A stretch of DNA of 64,000 nt from Acidobacteriota bacterium (lineage in GTDB: Bacteria > Acidobacteriota > Terriglobia > Terriglobales > SCQP01), in contig JAKASR010000003.1 of NCBI GenBank assembly GCA_021818955.1, positions 248,001 through 312,000 of the forward strand, read 5' to 3'. Of this stretch, positions 37,743-46,606 are shown in pieces. Under the pieces are notes generated by a model. It did no database searches. It had not been told where the DNA came from and saw only the letters and a program-made list of their open reading frames with translations. Each line of letters begins with the position of its first letter. The first letter of the stretch is position 1. A program made the translations under genes and the position numbers.

Positions 37743-37849
37743 CTTTATTTTCAATAACTTAGGTCATATTTTGATCGCTAAAACTGTCAAAATATTTGAA
37801 CAATTCCGTGCTTAATTATTTTTTATTGAACGCTCCTTTTCGCCCGGCA
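37743..37849. other. AT-rich spacer between the array and an element copy
   Basis: About 110 bp with runs of A and T and no open frame of note. It could include a promoter for the aminopeptidase, although the nearest good boxes were not identified. Together with the neighbouring repeats it completes the 450-bp gene-free stretch 37580-38030. Confidence 0.35.
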
Positions 37850-37942
37850 ATGCCCGGCACCAATGAGTATTCGCCATGCCTCCGGTTTTGACCGGGCTTT
37901 TGCGAAAGCGTCAGCGCCTAAAAGTATAAGCGGCCGTGCCGC
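37850..37942 (+). repeat. Dispersed element, 3' half only
   Basis: AATGAGTATTCGCCATGCCT to AAAGTATAAGCGGCCGTGCC and the final GC correspond to the right 90 bp of copies B and C. The left half is missing, and GCCCGGCAATGCCCGGC replaces it. It ends 88 bp before the aminopeptidase start codon. Confidence 0.8.
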
Positions 37943-38030
37943 GTGTCTGGATAAAACGTGTTGATCAATGTACAAGTCCAATAACTGGTTTCGCGCAAAG
38001 CAAATTCCTGGATTGGGCGACAATATATTT

Positions 38031-39308
38031 ATGAGTTCTACCACGCTGCGAAGCGATTCCACCGCCGCGATCATCCCCAATTTCGAACATCAACTTGATC
38101 GCCTGGCCGAAGTCGCCGTCCGATCGGGTCTTGGCTTGGCGCCCGGACAGGAAGTGGTGATGACGGCATCCACGGAAGCTTTGCCGCTGGTTCGCCGCAT
38201 CACCGAACATGCCTATCGCGCCGGCGCGGCGCTGGTCACCACGCTATTGACCGACGAAGAAACGGCGCTGCTGCGCTTTCAGCATGCTCCCGACTCGAGC
38301 TTCGACCGTGCCGCCGCCTGGCTCTACGAGGGCATGGCGGCGGCCTACCGCGGCGGCGCGGCGCGGCTGGCCATTACCGGTGGAGATCCCAGCCTGTTCT
38401 CGCGCCAGGATCCGGAAAAAGTCGCGCGCGTCAACCGCGCCCAATCAATGGCGTATCGCCCGGCGCTGGAGCTGATCACCCGCTTTGAAACTAATTGGAC
38501 TATCGTCGCCTCCGCCACCGAGGCCTGGGCTCGAGCCGTTTTTCCCAGCTTGCCCGCGGATCTGGCCCTGGCGCGCCTTTGGGAAGCGATTTTTGCCGCT
38601 ACGCGCCTTGATCGTTCCGACCCGGTCTCCGCCTGGCGGCAGCATGATGCCAGCTTGCATGCCCGCGCCGGCCGGCTCAATCAGCGCCGCTTTGCCGCGC
38701 TGCATTTTCGCGGCCCCGGCACCGACCTCAAAGTCGGCCTGGCCGACGATCATCTCTGGCTGGGCGGCGGCTCCGAGGCCAATAATGGGCGCTATTGTAT
38801 TCCCAATCTGCCCACCGAGGAAGTCTTCACCACCCCCCATAAAGACCGCATTGAAGGTACCGTGGTCGGCACCAAGCCGCTCTCCCATCAAGGCACGTTG
38901 ATCGAGGATATTGCCGTGCGCTTTGAAGCCGGCCAGATTGTCGAGGCGCGCGCCTCCAAAGGCGAAGCCGTGCTGCGGCGGTTGATCGAAACCGATGCCG
39001 GCGCCCGCCGCTTGGGCGAGGTTTCGCTGGTGCCGCACTCCTCGCCCATTGCCGCCAGCGGCTTGCTGTTTTTCAACACGCTGTTCGATGAAAACGCCGC
39101 CTGCCATATCGCCCTGGGCCAGGCCTATGGCACCTGTTTCATCAACGGGGGAAAATTGTCGCCCGCGGAACTGGCCTCGCGCGGCGCCAATTCCAGCCTG
39201 ATTCACGTGGATTGGATGATCGGCTCGAATCGGATCGACGTCGATGGCCTTACCGCCGCCGGCCAGGCCGTGCCTCTGCTGCGCCAGGGCGAATGGGTCG
39301 AGGCCTAA
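38031..39308 (+). CDS. M29-family aminopeptidase (AmpS/PepS type)
   Basis: 425 residues from the ATG at 38031 (MSSTTLRSDSTAAIIPNFEH); a 21-residue upstream extension is possible but lies next to the element copy. The N-terminal domain begins LDRLAEVAVRSGLGLAPGQE, as in thermophilic M29 enzymes. The C-terminal metal domain includes FRGPGTDLKVGLADDHLWLG, CIPNLPTEEVFTTPHKDRIE with GTV, and HVDWMIGSNRIDVDGL. Metal ligands in the family are two Glu, two His, Asp and Tyr; most candidates are visible. These are dimeric cytoplasmic exopeptidases removing N-terminal residues. Its neighbours suggest peptide catabolism, together with the exported Tricorn protease upstream, but they do not form a tight operon. 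Confidence 0.9.
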   Translation: MSSTTLRSDSTAAIIPNFEHQLDRLAEVAVRSGLGLAPGQEVVMTASTEALPLVRRITEHAYRAGAALVTTLLTDEETALLRFQHAPDSSFDRAAAWLYEGMAAAYRGGAARLAITGGDPSLFSRQDPEKVARVNRAQSMAYRPALELITRFETNWTIVASATEAWARAVFPSLPADLALARLWEAIFAATRLDRSDPVSAWRQHDASLHARAGRLNQRRFAALHFRGPGTDLKVGLADDHLWLGGGSEANNGRYCIPNLPTEEVFTTPHKDRIEGTVVGTKPLSHQGTLIEDIAVRFEAGQIVEARASKGEAVLRRLIETDAGARRLGEVSLVPHSSPIAASGLLFFNTLFDENAACHIALGQAYGTCFINGGKLSPAELASRGANSSLIHVDWMIGSNRIDVDGLTAAGQAVPLLRQGEWVEA

Positions 39309-39371
39309 AGCCCCGCCCCCCGCCCCCATCTTTGGCTTTCAGCTATCGCCTACCGCTCGTAGCGGCTCGTT

Positions 39372-41516
39372 TTACCCGACCCGCGCCAGCATCAGCGTGG
39401 CGTCGTCCGGCTGCTCCTGGTCGCCGCACCATTCCCGCAGCGAGCGCAGCAGCAAATCGCAAATTTCTGCAAGCGGGCGTTGCCGGTGCCGCTCCAGCAA
39501 TTGCATTAACCGTTCATCCCCAAATTCCACCCCGTACTCGTTTTCCGGTTCCGTCAGCCCATCGCTCCAGGCCACCAGCAAATCGCCGGGACGCAGCGCA
39601 ATGGTTTCCTGCTCGTAATAGATTTCGGGAAAGAGTCCCGCCACGGTGCCGCCGGTTTCGAGCCGGCGGCGGCCGTCGCGGCTCAAAACCACCGGCGGCG
39701 GATGACCGGCGTTGCTATAAGCGAGCGATTGGGTATCGGCGTCATAGACGGCATAAAACAGGGTGATGTATTTTTCCGGCGGGGTGCCGAGGTAAAGCTG
39801 GCGGTTGAGGCGGTACAGCACCGCGCGGGGCGAGGAATCGGCTTCGGCATGCGGCAATAAAGCCAAGCCGGCCGCCAGGTTCACGTTCCCGCCGGCGCCC
39901 CCCGCCGCCGCGCGCGGCAACGCCCGCGGCTGGGTCGGCAGCGCCTGATAAGCCCGAATCGCGCTGTTTACGGTGGCCATGAGCAAGGCCGAGGAGATGC
40001 CTTTTCCGGAAACGTCGCCCAGCGCCAGCGCCACGCGCTTGACCTGGCCCTCCACCCCGTCCGGTTCATCCAGCGGAATGAAATCGAAATAGTCGCCGCT
40101 CACCACCCGCGCCGGCAGGCAGCGGCCGCATAACTCCAGCCCCTGTACGCGCGGCATGTGGCTGGGAAACAACTGCGCCTGGACTTCCTGCGCGATGTTC
40201 AAATCGCTCTCCAGCCGCTGTTTGGCCTGCTCTTCCCGCAGCAGCCGGCGGATGGAGGCGGACATGGCGTTGAACGAGGTTTCAAGCGCCGCCAGTTGAT
40301 CGCGGGTGGAAACCGGAATGCGGTATTCGAATTCCCCCCGGTTGATGTGCTCGGTGCCGACATACAAATCACTGATGGCGGCGGTAATGGTCCGCGTCAG
40401 GCGCAACCCGAACAGCAGCGACAACGCCTCGAAAATCAAAAAAATCACGCTCACGCTGGCCAATACCGTCAGCGCGGGATTGGCTTCGGCGCCGGTATTC
40501 AGGTTCATGGCGCTGAAGAGGTGATGGTTGAGCACCGAGGGGCGCGTCACCACGGAAAGCCAGAGCGGCACCTGGGCGCCGGTGCGGTAATCCATCACTT
40601 GCAGCCGCGCGGGAAAATAAATGCGCAAATCGAGCAGGTTGGTCGCGGGCGGCAGATGCCGGATGCCGGAGGGAAACGGCGGCAATACGGAGATATGGCT
40701 GGCGATGCCCGCCGGCCTTCCGTCTGGAGCCGAAGCCGTGCCGGCGCCGCTCGCCGGCGCGCCGCGCAGTTTCAGGCGCGAAGGCAGCAACTGTACCCGG
40801 CCCAAATCCTGCGTCAGCTTGTCCATGAAGGCCTGGTCGAGCGGCAACAGCGTCAACAACCCGGGAGTCCGCTGCCCGCTTTCCGGATGCAGCGGATGAA
40901 AAGCGGCGACATAGTAGCCGCGCGGCATGACCAGGATGCCCACGAAACGGCCGTGCAGCCAGTCCGGCAGCGGCAGCGCCCCCGGCATGTCGCTCTGCCC
41001 GTTGGCATTGTAATAAAACGATTGCACCGGGCGCTCAGGCAGTACGGACTGGTTGTAATAGCGAATGTCCTGGTTTAAGTAGCGCCGCGGATGAGGCAGT
41101 TGGCTCAACGCGGCCACCACCATCGAGTTGGCATCCTTCACCTGCTCGATGCTGGTTTTAAAGTCGCGCGACAGCAAATAAACCGAGTATTGTCCGTAAA
41201 ACACGTATACGGCGATGCCGGCCAGCGCCAGGGTCAGGAAGACGGGAATGATGGCCAAAAAGAAAAACGTGACCAGCATGCGGTTGCGCACCGCCCACAT
41301 GAAACGCGGCAAGGCGCGCGCCAGCCAGCGCAGAACCAGCCACAGCAGGGAAAGAACAAAAAGGAATTGCAGAAAGCCGGCGCCGGGTAACGCGGCGGCA
41401 TGCCCGAAAAAACGGGGCAGATGCCAGACCAGATCCAGCCCCCCGATCGCCGCCGCCAACAGCACCCAACGATCGCGCAGATATCGACCGCGGGTTTGGC
41501 GCCATTCACTGGGCAT
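39372..41516 (-). CDS. Membrane SpoIIE-type protein phosphatase with HAMP domain
   Basis: 714 residues. Two or three transmembrane helices occupy the first 115 residues, a periplasmic sensor region about 120-340 follows, then another helix (NPALTVLASVSVIFLIFEAL) and a HAMP domain near 380-435 (RTITAAISDLYVGTEHINRG). A short coiled coil precedes the PP2C/SpoIIE catalytic domain at about 455-714, with VVSGDYFDFIPLD, GDVSGKGISSALLMA, YSNAGHPPPVVL and WSDGLTEPENEYG carrying the conserved metal-binding Asp and Gly residues. Such proteins dephosphorylate anti-sigma antagonists in partner-switching pathways in response to an outside signal. No anti-sigma or STAS gene is nearby. Confidence 0.92.
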   Translation of the reverse strand: MPSEWRQTRGRYLRDRWVLLAAAIGGLDLVWHLPRFFGHAAALPGAGFLQFLFVLSLLWLVLRWLARALPRFMWAVRNRMLVTFFFLAIIPVFLTLALAGIAVYVFYGQYSVYLLSRDFKTSIEQVKDANSMVVAALSQLPHPRRYLNQDIRYYNQSVLPERPVQSFYYNANGQSDMPGALPLPDWLHGRFVGILVMPRGYYVAAFHPLHPESGQRTPGLLTLLPLDQAFMDKLTQDLGRVQLLPSRLKLRGAPASGAGTASAPDGRPAGIASHISVLPPFPSGIRHLPPATNLLDLRIYFPARLQVMDYRTGAQVPLWLSVVTRPSVLNHHLFSAMNLNTGAEANPALTVLASVSVIFLIFEALSLLFGLRLTRTITAAISDLYVGTEHINRGEFEYRIPVSTRDQLAALETSFNAMSASIRRLLREEQAKQRLESDLNIAQEVQAQLFPSHMPRVQGLELCGRCLPARVVSGDYFDFIPLDEPDGVEGQVKRVALALGDVSGKGISSALLMATVNSAIRAYQALPTQPRALPRAAAGGAGGNVNLAAGLALLPHAEADSSPRAVLYRLNRQLYLGTPPEKYITLFYAVYDADTQSLAYSNAGHPPPVVLSRDGRRRLETGGTVAGLFPEIYYEQETIALRPGDLLVAWSDGLTEPENEYGVEFGDERLMQLLERHRQRPLAEICDLLLRSLREWCGDQEQPDDATLMLARVG

Positions 41517-41590
41517 AACAGTTAGGATCGGCGCAGCCGGAGCGCTCCCAGTGCCAGTATAACTTTGAGAGGATGGCCGGCTGGAGGCGG

Positions 41591-41652
41591 AGCGGAGCTT
41601 CCGCTAAGATGCGCCTGCGCCGGACAAGGAACCGGCTGACGCCGGTTCCTTG
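41591..41652. terminator. Two adjacent hairpins after the amino-acid permease operon
   Basis: AGCGGA-GCT-TCCGCT at 41591-41605 and a perfect 12-bp stem CAAGGAACCGGC (41625-41636) with GCCGGTTCCTTG (41641-41652) around TGAC. Both lie between the stop of the minus-strand permease operon and the start of the phosphatase gene on the same strand. There is no U-tract, so rather a Rho-type or processing structure than a standard intrinsic terminator. Confidence 0.55.
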
Positions 41653-41670
41653 CAAACGGTGAACGCGCGT

Positions 41671-43227
41671 CTAAACGCGTTGCGCCGCCTTGGCGCTGGA
41701 TTCCGCGGCCAATTGTACCTTGCTGTGCTTGCGGCTGTAGCTGAAGTAGATCACCAGCCCGATCAGCAGCCAGCTCAGAAAAACTTCCCAGGTCAAGGCG
41801 TGCAGCGAAAGCATCAGCACTACGGAAACCAGTACGCCCATGATCGGCACGAAGGGCACCCAGGGAGTGCGGAATGGCCGATGGAGATTCGGTTCGCGGC
41901 GGCGCAAAATCCAAACCCCGGCGGAAACGATGGCGAAGGCGAACAAAGTGCCTATGCTGGTCAGCTCGTCCAGCGTGGTAATCGGCAGAGTGGCGGCCAA
42001 TAATGCCACCACGATCCCAATCACGATGGAGGAGAGATAGGGGGTGCGGAAGCGCGGATGCACTTTGCTGGCCCACTTCCAGAGCAGGCCATCGTGCGAC
42101 ATGGTGAAGAAGATGCGCGATTGGCCGAGCAGCATCACCAGCATGGTCGAGGTCAAGCCGCCTATGGCGCCCACTTTGACCAGAAAACTGCCCCAGGCCA
42201 CGCCGGTTTGATCCACCCCCAGCGCCACGGGATCGGGCACGTTGAGGTTGGCATAGGGAATCAGGCCGGTTAAAACCAGGGCCACCAATATATAGAGGAT
42301 CGTGCAGATCAACAGCGAGCCGAGAATGCCAATCGGCATGTCGCGGCCGGGGTTTTTCGCCTCCTGGGCCGCGGTGGATACGGCGTCGAAGCCGATATAG
42401 GCAAAAAAGATAATGCCGGCGCCGCGCAGAATGCCGCTCCAGCCAAACTCGCCAAAATGCCCGGTATTGGGCGGGATGAAGGGATGCCAGTTGTGCATCG
42501 CCAGCGACCAATTGCCGCGCGACAGAAACATAATGCCCAGCCCGATAAAGACCAGCAACACCGAGACCTTGACCACCACGATCGCGCTATTGACGTTAGC
42601 CGACTCCTTGATGCCGATGATTAGAATGACCGTGACCAGTGCGATGCCCAAAAACGCGGGCAGATCGAATCGCGAGATGATGTGCGGCAGGTTGGTCAGG
42701 GCGGAAGCGGCAACGCCATGCAGCGAAGAGAGCCGCTCCCAGCGATGCTGATACATAACGATCTTGGTTCCCGGCGCGGCGCTGAGCGTGGGGGGAATAC
42801 GGATTCCGAAATCCTGCAAAAAGCTGTTGACGTAGCCCGACCAGCCAACCGCGACCGTGGCGGCGCCGAAAGCATACTCCAAGACCAGCGCCCAGCCGAT
42901 CACCCAAGCCACAATTTCACCCAGCGTGGTGTAGCCGTAGCTATAGGCGCTGCCGGCAATGGGAATAACGGAGGCGAACTCGGCGTAGCACAAGCCGGCA
43001 AAGGCGCAGGCGACAGCGGCAATAATGAACGAAATCAAGATAGCCGGCCCGGCGTTAGTGGCCGCCACCGGCCCGGTGAGCACGAATATGCCGGTTCCGA
43101 TAATGGCGCCTATGCCCAGCGTGATCAGGTTGACCGCACCCAAGGCTCGCCGCAGTCCGCCGTGTTCGCCTTGAGTTTCCTCCAAAAGCGAGCGTAGGTC
43201 CTTTTTGGCAAAAAGTTTCAGGCTCAT
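41671..43227 (-). CDS. APC-superfamily amino-acid permease (cationic amino-acid type)
   Basis: 518 residues from the ATG at 43227, chosen because AAAGAG lies five bases upstream; an in-frame TTG at 43257 overlaps the upstream gene. Twelve or more transmembrane helices are predicted. Helix 1 carries the APC signature ITLGIGAIIGTGIFVLTG, helix 6 has IIFFAYIGFDAVSTAAQEAK. The opening KKDLRSLLEETQ and the overall length match bacterial CAT/YfnA-like permeases taking up cationic or neutral amino acids with protons. It follows a second, different APC permease within a few bases, so they form one operon. Confidence 0.9.
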   Translation of the reverse strand: MSLKLFAKKDLRSLLEETQGEHGGLRRALGAVNLITLGIGAIIGTGIFVLTGPVAATNAGPAILISFIIAAVACAFAGLCYAEFASVIPIAGSAYSYGYTTLGEIVAWVIGWALVLEYAFGAATVAVGWSGYVNSFLQDFGIRIPPTLSAAPGTKIVMYQHRWERLSSLHGVAASALTNLPHIISRFDLPAFLGIALVTVILIIGIKESANVNSAIVVVKVSVLLVFIGLGIMFLSRGNWSLAMHNWHPFIPPNTGHFGEFGWSGILRGAGIIFFAYIGFDAVSTAAQEAKNPGRDMPIGILGSLLICTILYILVALVLTGLIPYANLNVPDPVALGVDQTGVAWGSFLVKVGAIGGLTSTMLVMLLGQSRIFFTMSHDGLLWKWASKVHPRFRTPYLSSIVIGIVVALLAATLPITTLDELTSIGTLFAFAIVSAGVWILRRREPNLHRPFRTPWVPFVPIMGVLVSVVLMLSLHALTWEVFLSWLLIGLVIYFSYSRKHSKVQLAAESSAKAAQRV

Positions 43228-43253
43228 AGGAACTCTTTCGTTCTGACCAAATT

Positions 43254-44759
43254 TCAAACCGAACCGGCTGGCGCCGGGCGCCGTCTCCAGACCCAGTACA
43301 CGGGCACGCCGAGAACCACCAGAATCAGGCCCGGGACGGCATAGCCGGGCATGAACCGCAGCAACTGTAGATCAAAATAGGCCGCCAGACCAATATAAAT
43401 CGCCGGCAGCCAGGGATAGCCCACGGCGCGATAGGGCCGGGGCAGGTCGGGCCGTTTCCACCGCAAGACGAAAACGCAGAGGATGGTCAGGATGTAAAAC
43501 AGCACGATTGCGAACATGATGTAGGTCAGCAATTGATTGTAGGTTCCGGAAAGGCAAAGCAGGCTGGCCCAGATGCCCTGCGCCCAGAGCGCCCACGAGG
43601 GCACCCGGAAGCGAGGATGCAGCTTCCCCGCCTTCCGGAAAAACAGTCCATCGCAGGCCATGGCGTACATGACCCGCGCGCCGGCCAGAATCAAGCCATT
43701 GTCGCAGCCGAAGGTGGAGATCAGAATAATCAGCGCCATCAGCCCCGCGCCGAAGTGATGGAAGGACACCGACAACATCGCCGAGGCGACCCGGTCTGCG
43801 CCGGCATACTGAATGCCGCGGCCGATGGCGGTAGCCGCGTGCGGATTACCGTGCAGCGGCAGAACCATAAGATACGCTACGTTGGCCAGCAGGTATAGAA
43901 CCGTCACCACGGCCGTGCCCAGCGCCATGGCCAGCGGCAGGTTGCGGCTGGGGTTGCGCACTTCGCCGGCGGCAAACGCGATGTCATACCAGGAATCGGA
44001 AGAGAACAGCGAGCCGACCATGGCCAGAAAGACCAGCGCCGGAACGGAAACTTTGAGCAGGCTGGTGGAAACCAAGCCCGTCCCATCCGGAGGCGTGCGC
44101 TGCCAAAAATGATGGAAGTTAGCGGCGATAGCGCCGGCATTGCGCGCCACGAACAGCCCGATTGCGATCAGCAGCAAAAGACCCAGCACCTTGGCGGCGG
44201 TAAAGATGTTTTGCACGATGGCGCCGCTGCGCACGCCGCGGGCATTAATGGCGGTCAGCAGAGCAATCATGCTGACCGCGACCAGTTCCTGGGTATTGAC
44301 GCCCAGCGCAATCGTCCCAATATGCCCGAAGAGGAACAGCCAATGGTTATTCGATACCCAGGGAACAAGCACGCCGAGATATTTGGCGAAGGCGATGGCG
44401 ACGGCGGCGATGGTTCCGGTCTGCATCACCAGAAAAAACATCCAGCCGTAAAGAAAACCGAACAGCGGGCTGAGCGCTTCGCGCAGATACACGTACTGGC
44501 CGCCGGCTTTGGGCAAAGCGGCCGCCATTTCGGCATAGCTGAGCGCCGCCACCAGGGTCATGAACCCGGTGATCAGCCAAACCAGCAGCAGCAATCCGGG
44601 CGAGCCCACCAGCCGGCCGATCTGCGCCGAAACGATAAAAATTCCCGAGCCGATCATGGACCCGACCACGATCGTGGTGGAACTGATCAGCCCCAGGCCC
44701 TGGACAAAACCGGAGCCGGAGCTCTCCGGGGTGGCTTTAGATTGGGTAGCGGAATCCAA
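43254..44759 (-). CDS. APC-superfamily amino-acid permease (LAT/SteT-like)
   Basis: 501 residues; about twelve helices. Helix 1 signature ISSTTIVVGSMIGSGIFIVS and helix 6 region ALVFLAMVGSLFSSDSWYDI, with AFAAGEVRNPSRNLP after it, fit the L-type amino-acid transporter group, some of which exchange Ser/Thr or large neutral amino acids. A TTG is used as start; no strong ribosome site is seen and no good ATG lies before helix 1, so the start is uncertain. Stop and start overlap or nearly overlap the next permease, with which it differs well below the level of a recent duplication. Confidence 0.9.
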   Translation of the reverse strand: MDSATQSKATPESSGSGFVQGLGLISSTTIVVGSMIGSGIFIVSAQIGRLVGSPGLLLLVWLITGFMTLVAALSYAEMAAALPKAGGQYVYLREALSPLFGFLYGWMFFLVMQTGTIAAVAIAFAKYLGVLVPWVSNNHWLFLFGHIGTIALGVNTQELVAVSMIALLTAINARGVRSGAIVQNIFTAAKVLGLLLLIAIGLFVARNAGAIAANFHHFWQRTPPDGTGLVSTSLLKVSVPALVFLAMVGSLFSSDSWYDIAFAAGEVRNPSRNLPLAMALGTAVVTVLYLLANVAYLMVLPLHGNPHAATAIGRGIQYAGADRVASAMLSVSFHHFGAGLMALIILISTFGCDNGLILAGARVMYAMACDGLFFRKAGKLHPRFRVPSWALWAQGIWASLLCLSGTYNQLLTYIMFAIVLFYILTILCVFVLRWKRPDLPRPYRAVGYPWLPAIYIGLAAYFDLQLLRFMPGYAVPGLILVVLGVPVYWVWRRRPAPAGSV

Positions 44760-44807
44760 AAGTGCTTTGCACAGTGCTCTTCCCGCCGGGCGGGAGCGGC
44801 ATCCTAT

Positions 44808-45542
44808 TCATTTCGCAGGCGAATCGGCCAATGCTAACAGAAAATGCCGGGCTTCGGCTAGAGGGTCGGCAAACGCCAGCCAGGCGGAGATGATCGCGAC
44901 GAAATCGGCGCCGGCCTGAATAGCCGCAGCGCAGTTCTCCCGCCTGATGCCGCCGATGGCCACCAGCGTTCCCGAAAACAGCGCGCGCGCGCGCCGCAGC
45001 TTCTCCAGGCCGGTTACCGGGTCGGGATTGTTTTTGGTGGCGGTGGGATAAACCGGCCCAAACGCCAGGTATGCGAGCGCATGCAACCGAGGCGTGCCGC
45101 TTGCCCCAAGCGGCTCCCCGCTGATCTCGGCATCTTCGGCCAGCGCGGCGCGAATTTGGGATTCGCGATGGGTGGAAAGGCCCAGTAGCGCCGGGGCGGG
45201 CAGCAGGCGGCGGGCGGCGGCGAGCGGGAGATCCTCCTGGCCAACATGCAAGCCGCCGGCCGGGCACAAGGCGGCAATGTCGGCGCGGTCATTGATCACC
45301 AGGCGGGTACGGCCGCCATATTTTTCCAGAACGGCTTGCAGGCGGCGCGCCTGGGCTAAAAATTCGGCCGCAGGCAGAGTCTTGGCGCGCAATTGCAGCC
45401 AGGGCAGACCCAGATCCGCGATGCCCTCGGCCAGGCGCAACGGATCGTGCCCATGCGCGCGCGCCATTTCGAAATCGAGAATCGGATAAAACCTGCGCAC
45501 ATTCCAGAATAAGCGAAGCGGTTTCGCCGGCGGCCGCGGCAC
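44808..45542 (-). CDS. thiE: Thiamine-phosphate synthase
   Basis: 244 residues from a GTG at 45542, chosen because AAGGGG stands seven bases upstream; GTG 45500 (MRRFYPILD) is the alternative. It joins HMP pyrophosphate and the thiazole phosphate to thiamine phosphate. TIM-barrel motifs are visible: QLRAKTLPAAEFLAQARRLQ, TRLVINDRADIAAL, GLHVGQEDLPLAAAR, LAFGPVYPTATK and LVAIGGIRRENCAAAIQAGA. ThiE usually has a Gln-Arg-Lys opening pocket; LQLRAKTL fits. The frame is open to 45839, but that part opposes the divergent neighbour gene and is not protein-like. No other thiamine genes and no TPP riboswitch are seen in the window. Confidence 0.88.
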   Translation of the reverse strand: MPRPPAKPLRLFWNVRRFYPILDFEMARAHGHDPLRLAEGIADLGLPWLQLRAKTLPAAEFLAQARRLQAVLEKYGGRTRLVINDRADIAALCPAGGLHVGQEDLPLAAARRLLPAPALLGLSTHRESQIRAALAEDAEISGEPLGASGTPRLHALAYLAFGPVYPTATKNNPDPVTGLEKLRRARALFSGTLVAIGGIRRENCAAAIQAGADFVAIISAWLAFADPLAEARHFLLALADSPAK

Positions 45543-45596
45543 AGCCAAACCCCTTACAACGGACTTGTGCCCTAAACTGAATACTTCAACCCTTTT

Positions 45597-46376
45597 ATGA
45601 CTCACGAGGAACTGCATCAGCTTCGCGCCGAGCGGTGGGAGCAATGGCTGGCGGCGGCGCGCGAGGATGGCAGCCCGGCCGCGGCCTTGGTGCGCCACGC
45701 AGGACTGGCGCCCTGGCAGCCCTTGCCGGGCATAGCCCTCGGAAGCATTCATTCGCTTGCCGGCGACGAGACACAGTCCGGAAGGTTGCGGGACGAACTG
45801 GAAGCGATGCTGGCCGCGCAAGAACTTTTTGAGCTGCAACTGTGGCCGGCGGCGGTGTATGCCAGCCGGGAATTGTTACCTTTAATTTTCATCTGGGCAG
45901 GCCAGCATCCGAGCGCCAAGAGCAACCGGGTCTCGCCCCTAGCCGCGCAGATTGAAACCGAGTTAATGCGGCATGACGTCCTGAGCACGGCCGAGCTGCG
46001 GCAGAAGCTGGGAATGGGTCGCACCTCGGAAGCGGCTATCGAAAAAGCCTGTTATGCGCTGGCCCAGACCATGCGGGTTTTCCGTATCGGCAACAGCCAG
46101 GGCAGAGCACGCTGGCAGACGCTGAGCCGCGCCTGGCCGGATTTGAAAACGGAAATCACCGGCGTTGCCCGCGCCACCGCGCTCAGCGAGTTGTTACTGC
46201 CGATTTTCGAGCAATGGCGGGCGGCGACTGAAGAAGAACTGGAAAAGCTGCTGCTTCCGGTTGCACCGGCGCATGTGCTGCGTTCCGTACTCAATGGCCT
46301 GGTATTGGGAAAGCGGCTTCGCCCGACTTCGATAGCCGGCATGCCCGGATGGGAATGGGTGGAAATAAAGGTTTAG
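45597..46376 (+). CDS. Conserved-looking protein of unknown function
   Basis: 259 residues, ATG start, divergent from thiE. No family was recognised with confidence. The centre has a possible winged-helix segment (HDVLSTAELRQKLGMGRTSE, with EKACYALAQTMRVFRIGN) and a second similar helix pair near the C-terminus (ATEEELEKLLLPVAPAHVLR), as in winged-helix tandem proteins related to AlkZ/YcaQ DNA glycosylases. The catalytic residues of that family could not be placed, so the link is weak. No signal peptide or membrane helix. A role in DNA binding would be inference. Confidence 0.55.
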   Translation: MTHEELHQLRAERWEQWLAAAREDGSPAAALVRHAGLAPWQPLPGIALGSIHSLAGDETQSGRLRDELEAMLAAQELFELQLWPAAVYASRELLPLIFIWAGQHPSAKSNRVSPLAAQIETELMRHDVLSTAELRQKLGMGRTSEAAIEKACYALAQTMRVFRIGNSQGRARWQTLSRAWPDLKTEITGVARATALSELLLPIFEQWRAATEEELEKLLLPVAPAHVLRSVLNGLVLGKRLRPTSIAGMPGWEWVEIKV

Positions 46377-46418
46377 GCCTTGGACTTTAAAAAAAGAGGT
46401 TCTAAAAAATTGCTGCCA

Positions 46419-46572
46419 TGCTGTCATCAGGCTTTATAAGCTCAAAACTATCAATAATTTACGCATGACAGCACGGCCAAATCCAGATTAAACGCTGCTG
46501 TCATGCTGACATAACCAATAGAATCAATAATTTACAGGCGAAAGCCGACTATGCCGCGGGATCATGCTGTCA
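46419..46572. repeat. TGCTGTCA array between convergent genes
   Basis: TGCTGTCA occurs at 46419-46426, 46496-46503 and 46565-46572, and inverted at 46466-46473. Two TCAATAATTTAC copies (about 46451 and 46523) lie between them. The spacer (46377-46606) separates two gene 3' ends, so it is not an obvious promoter. It resembles a small REP-like cluster unrelated to the main dispersed element. Confidence 0.65.
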
Positions 46573-46606
46573 TCAATGTATTCAATATCACAAGCGGCAA
46601 TTACCC

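Noticed and set aside
44808-45596. TPP riboswitch upstream of thiE
   Set aside because: The spacer is short and lacks the conserved CUGAGA and ACCUGAU segments.
45543-45839. A 99-residue N-terminal extension of ThiE
   Set aside because: It overlaps the divergent gene at 45597, is low in protein-like features and precedes a better GTG start with its own ribosome site.
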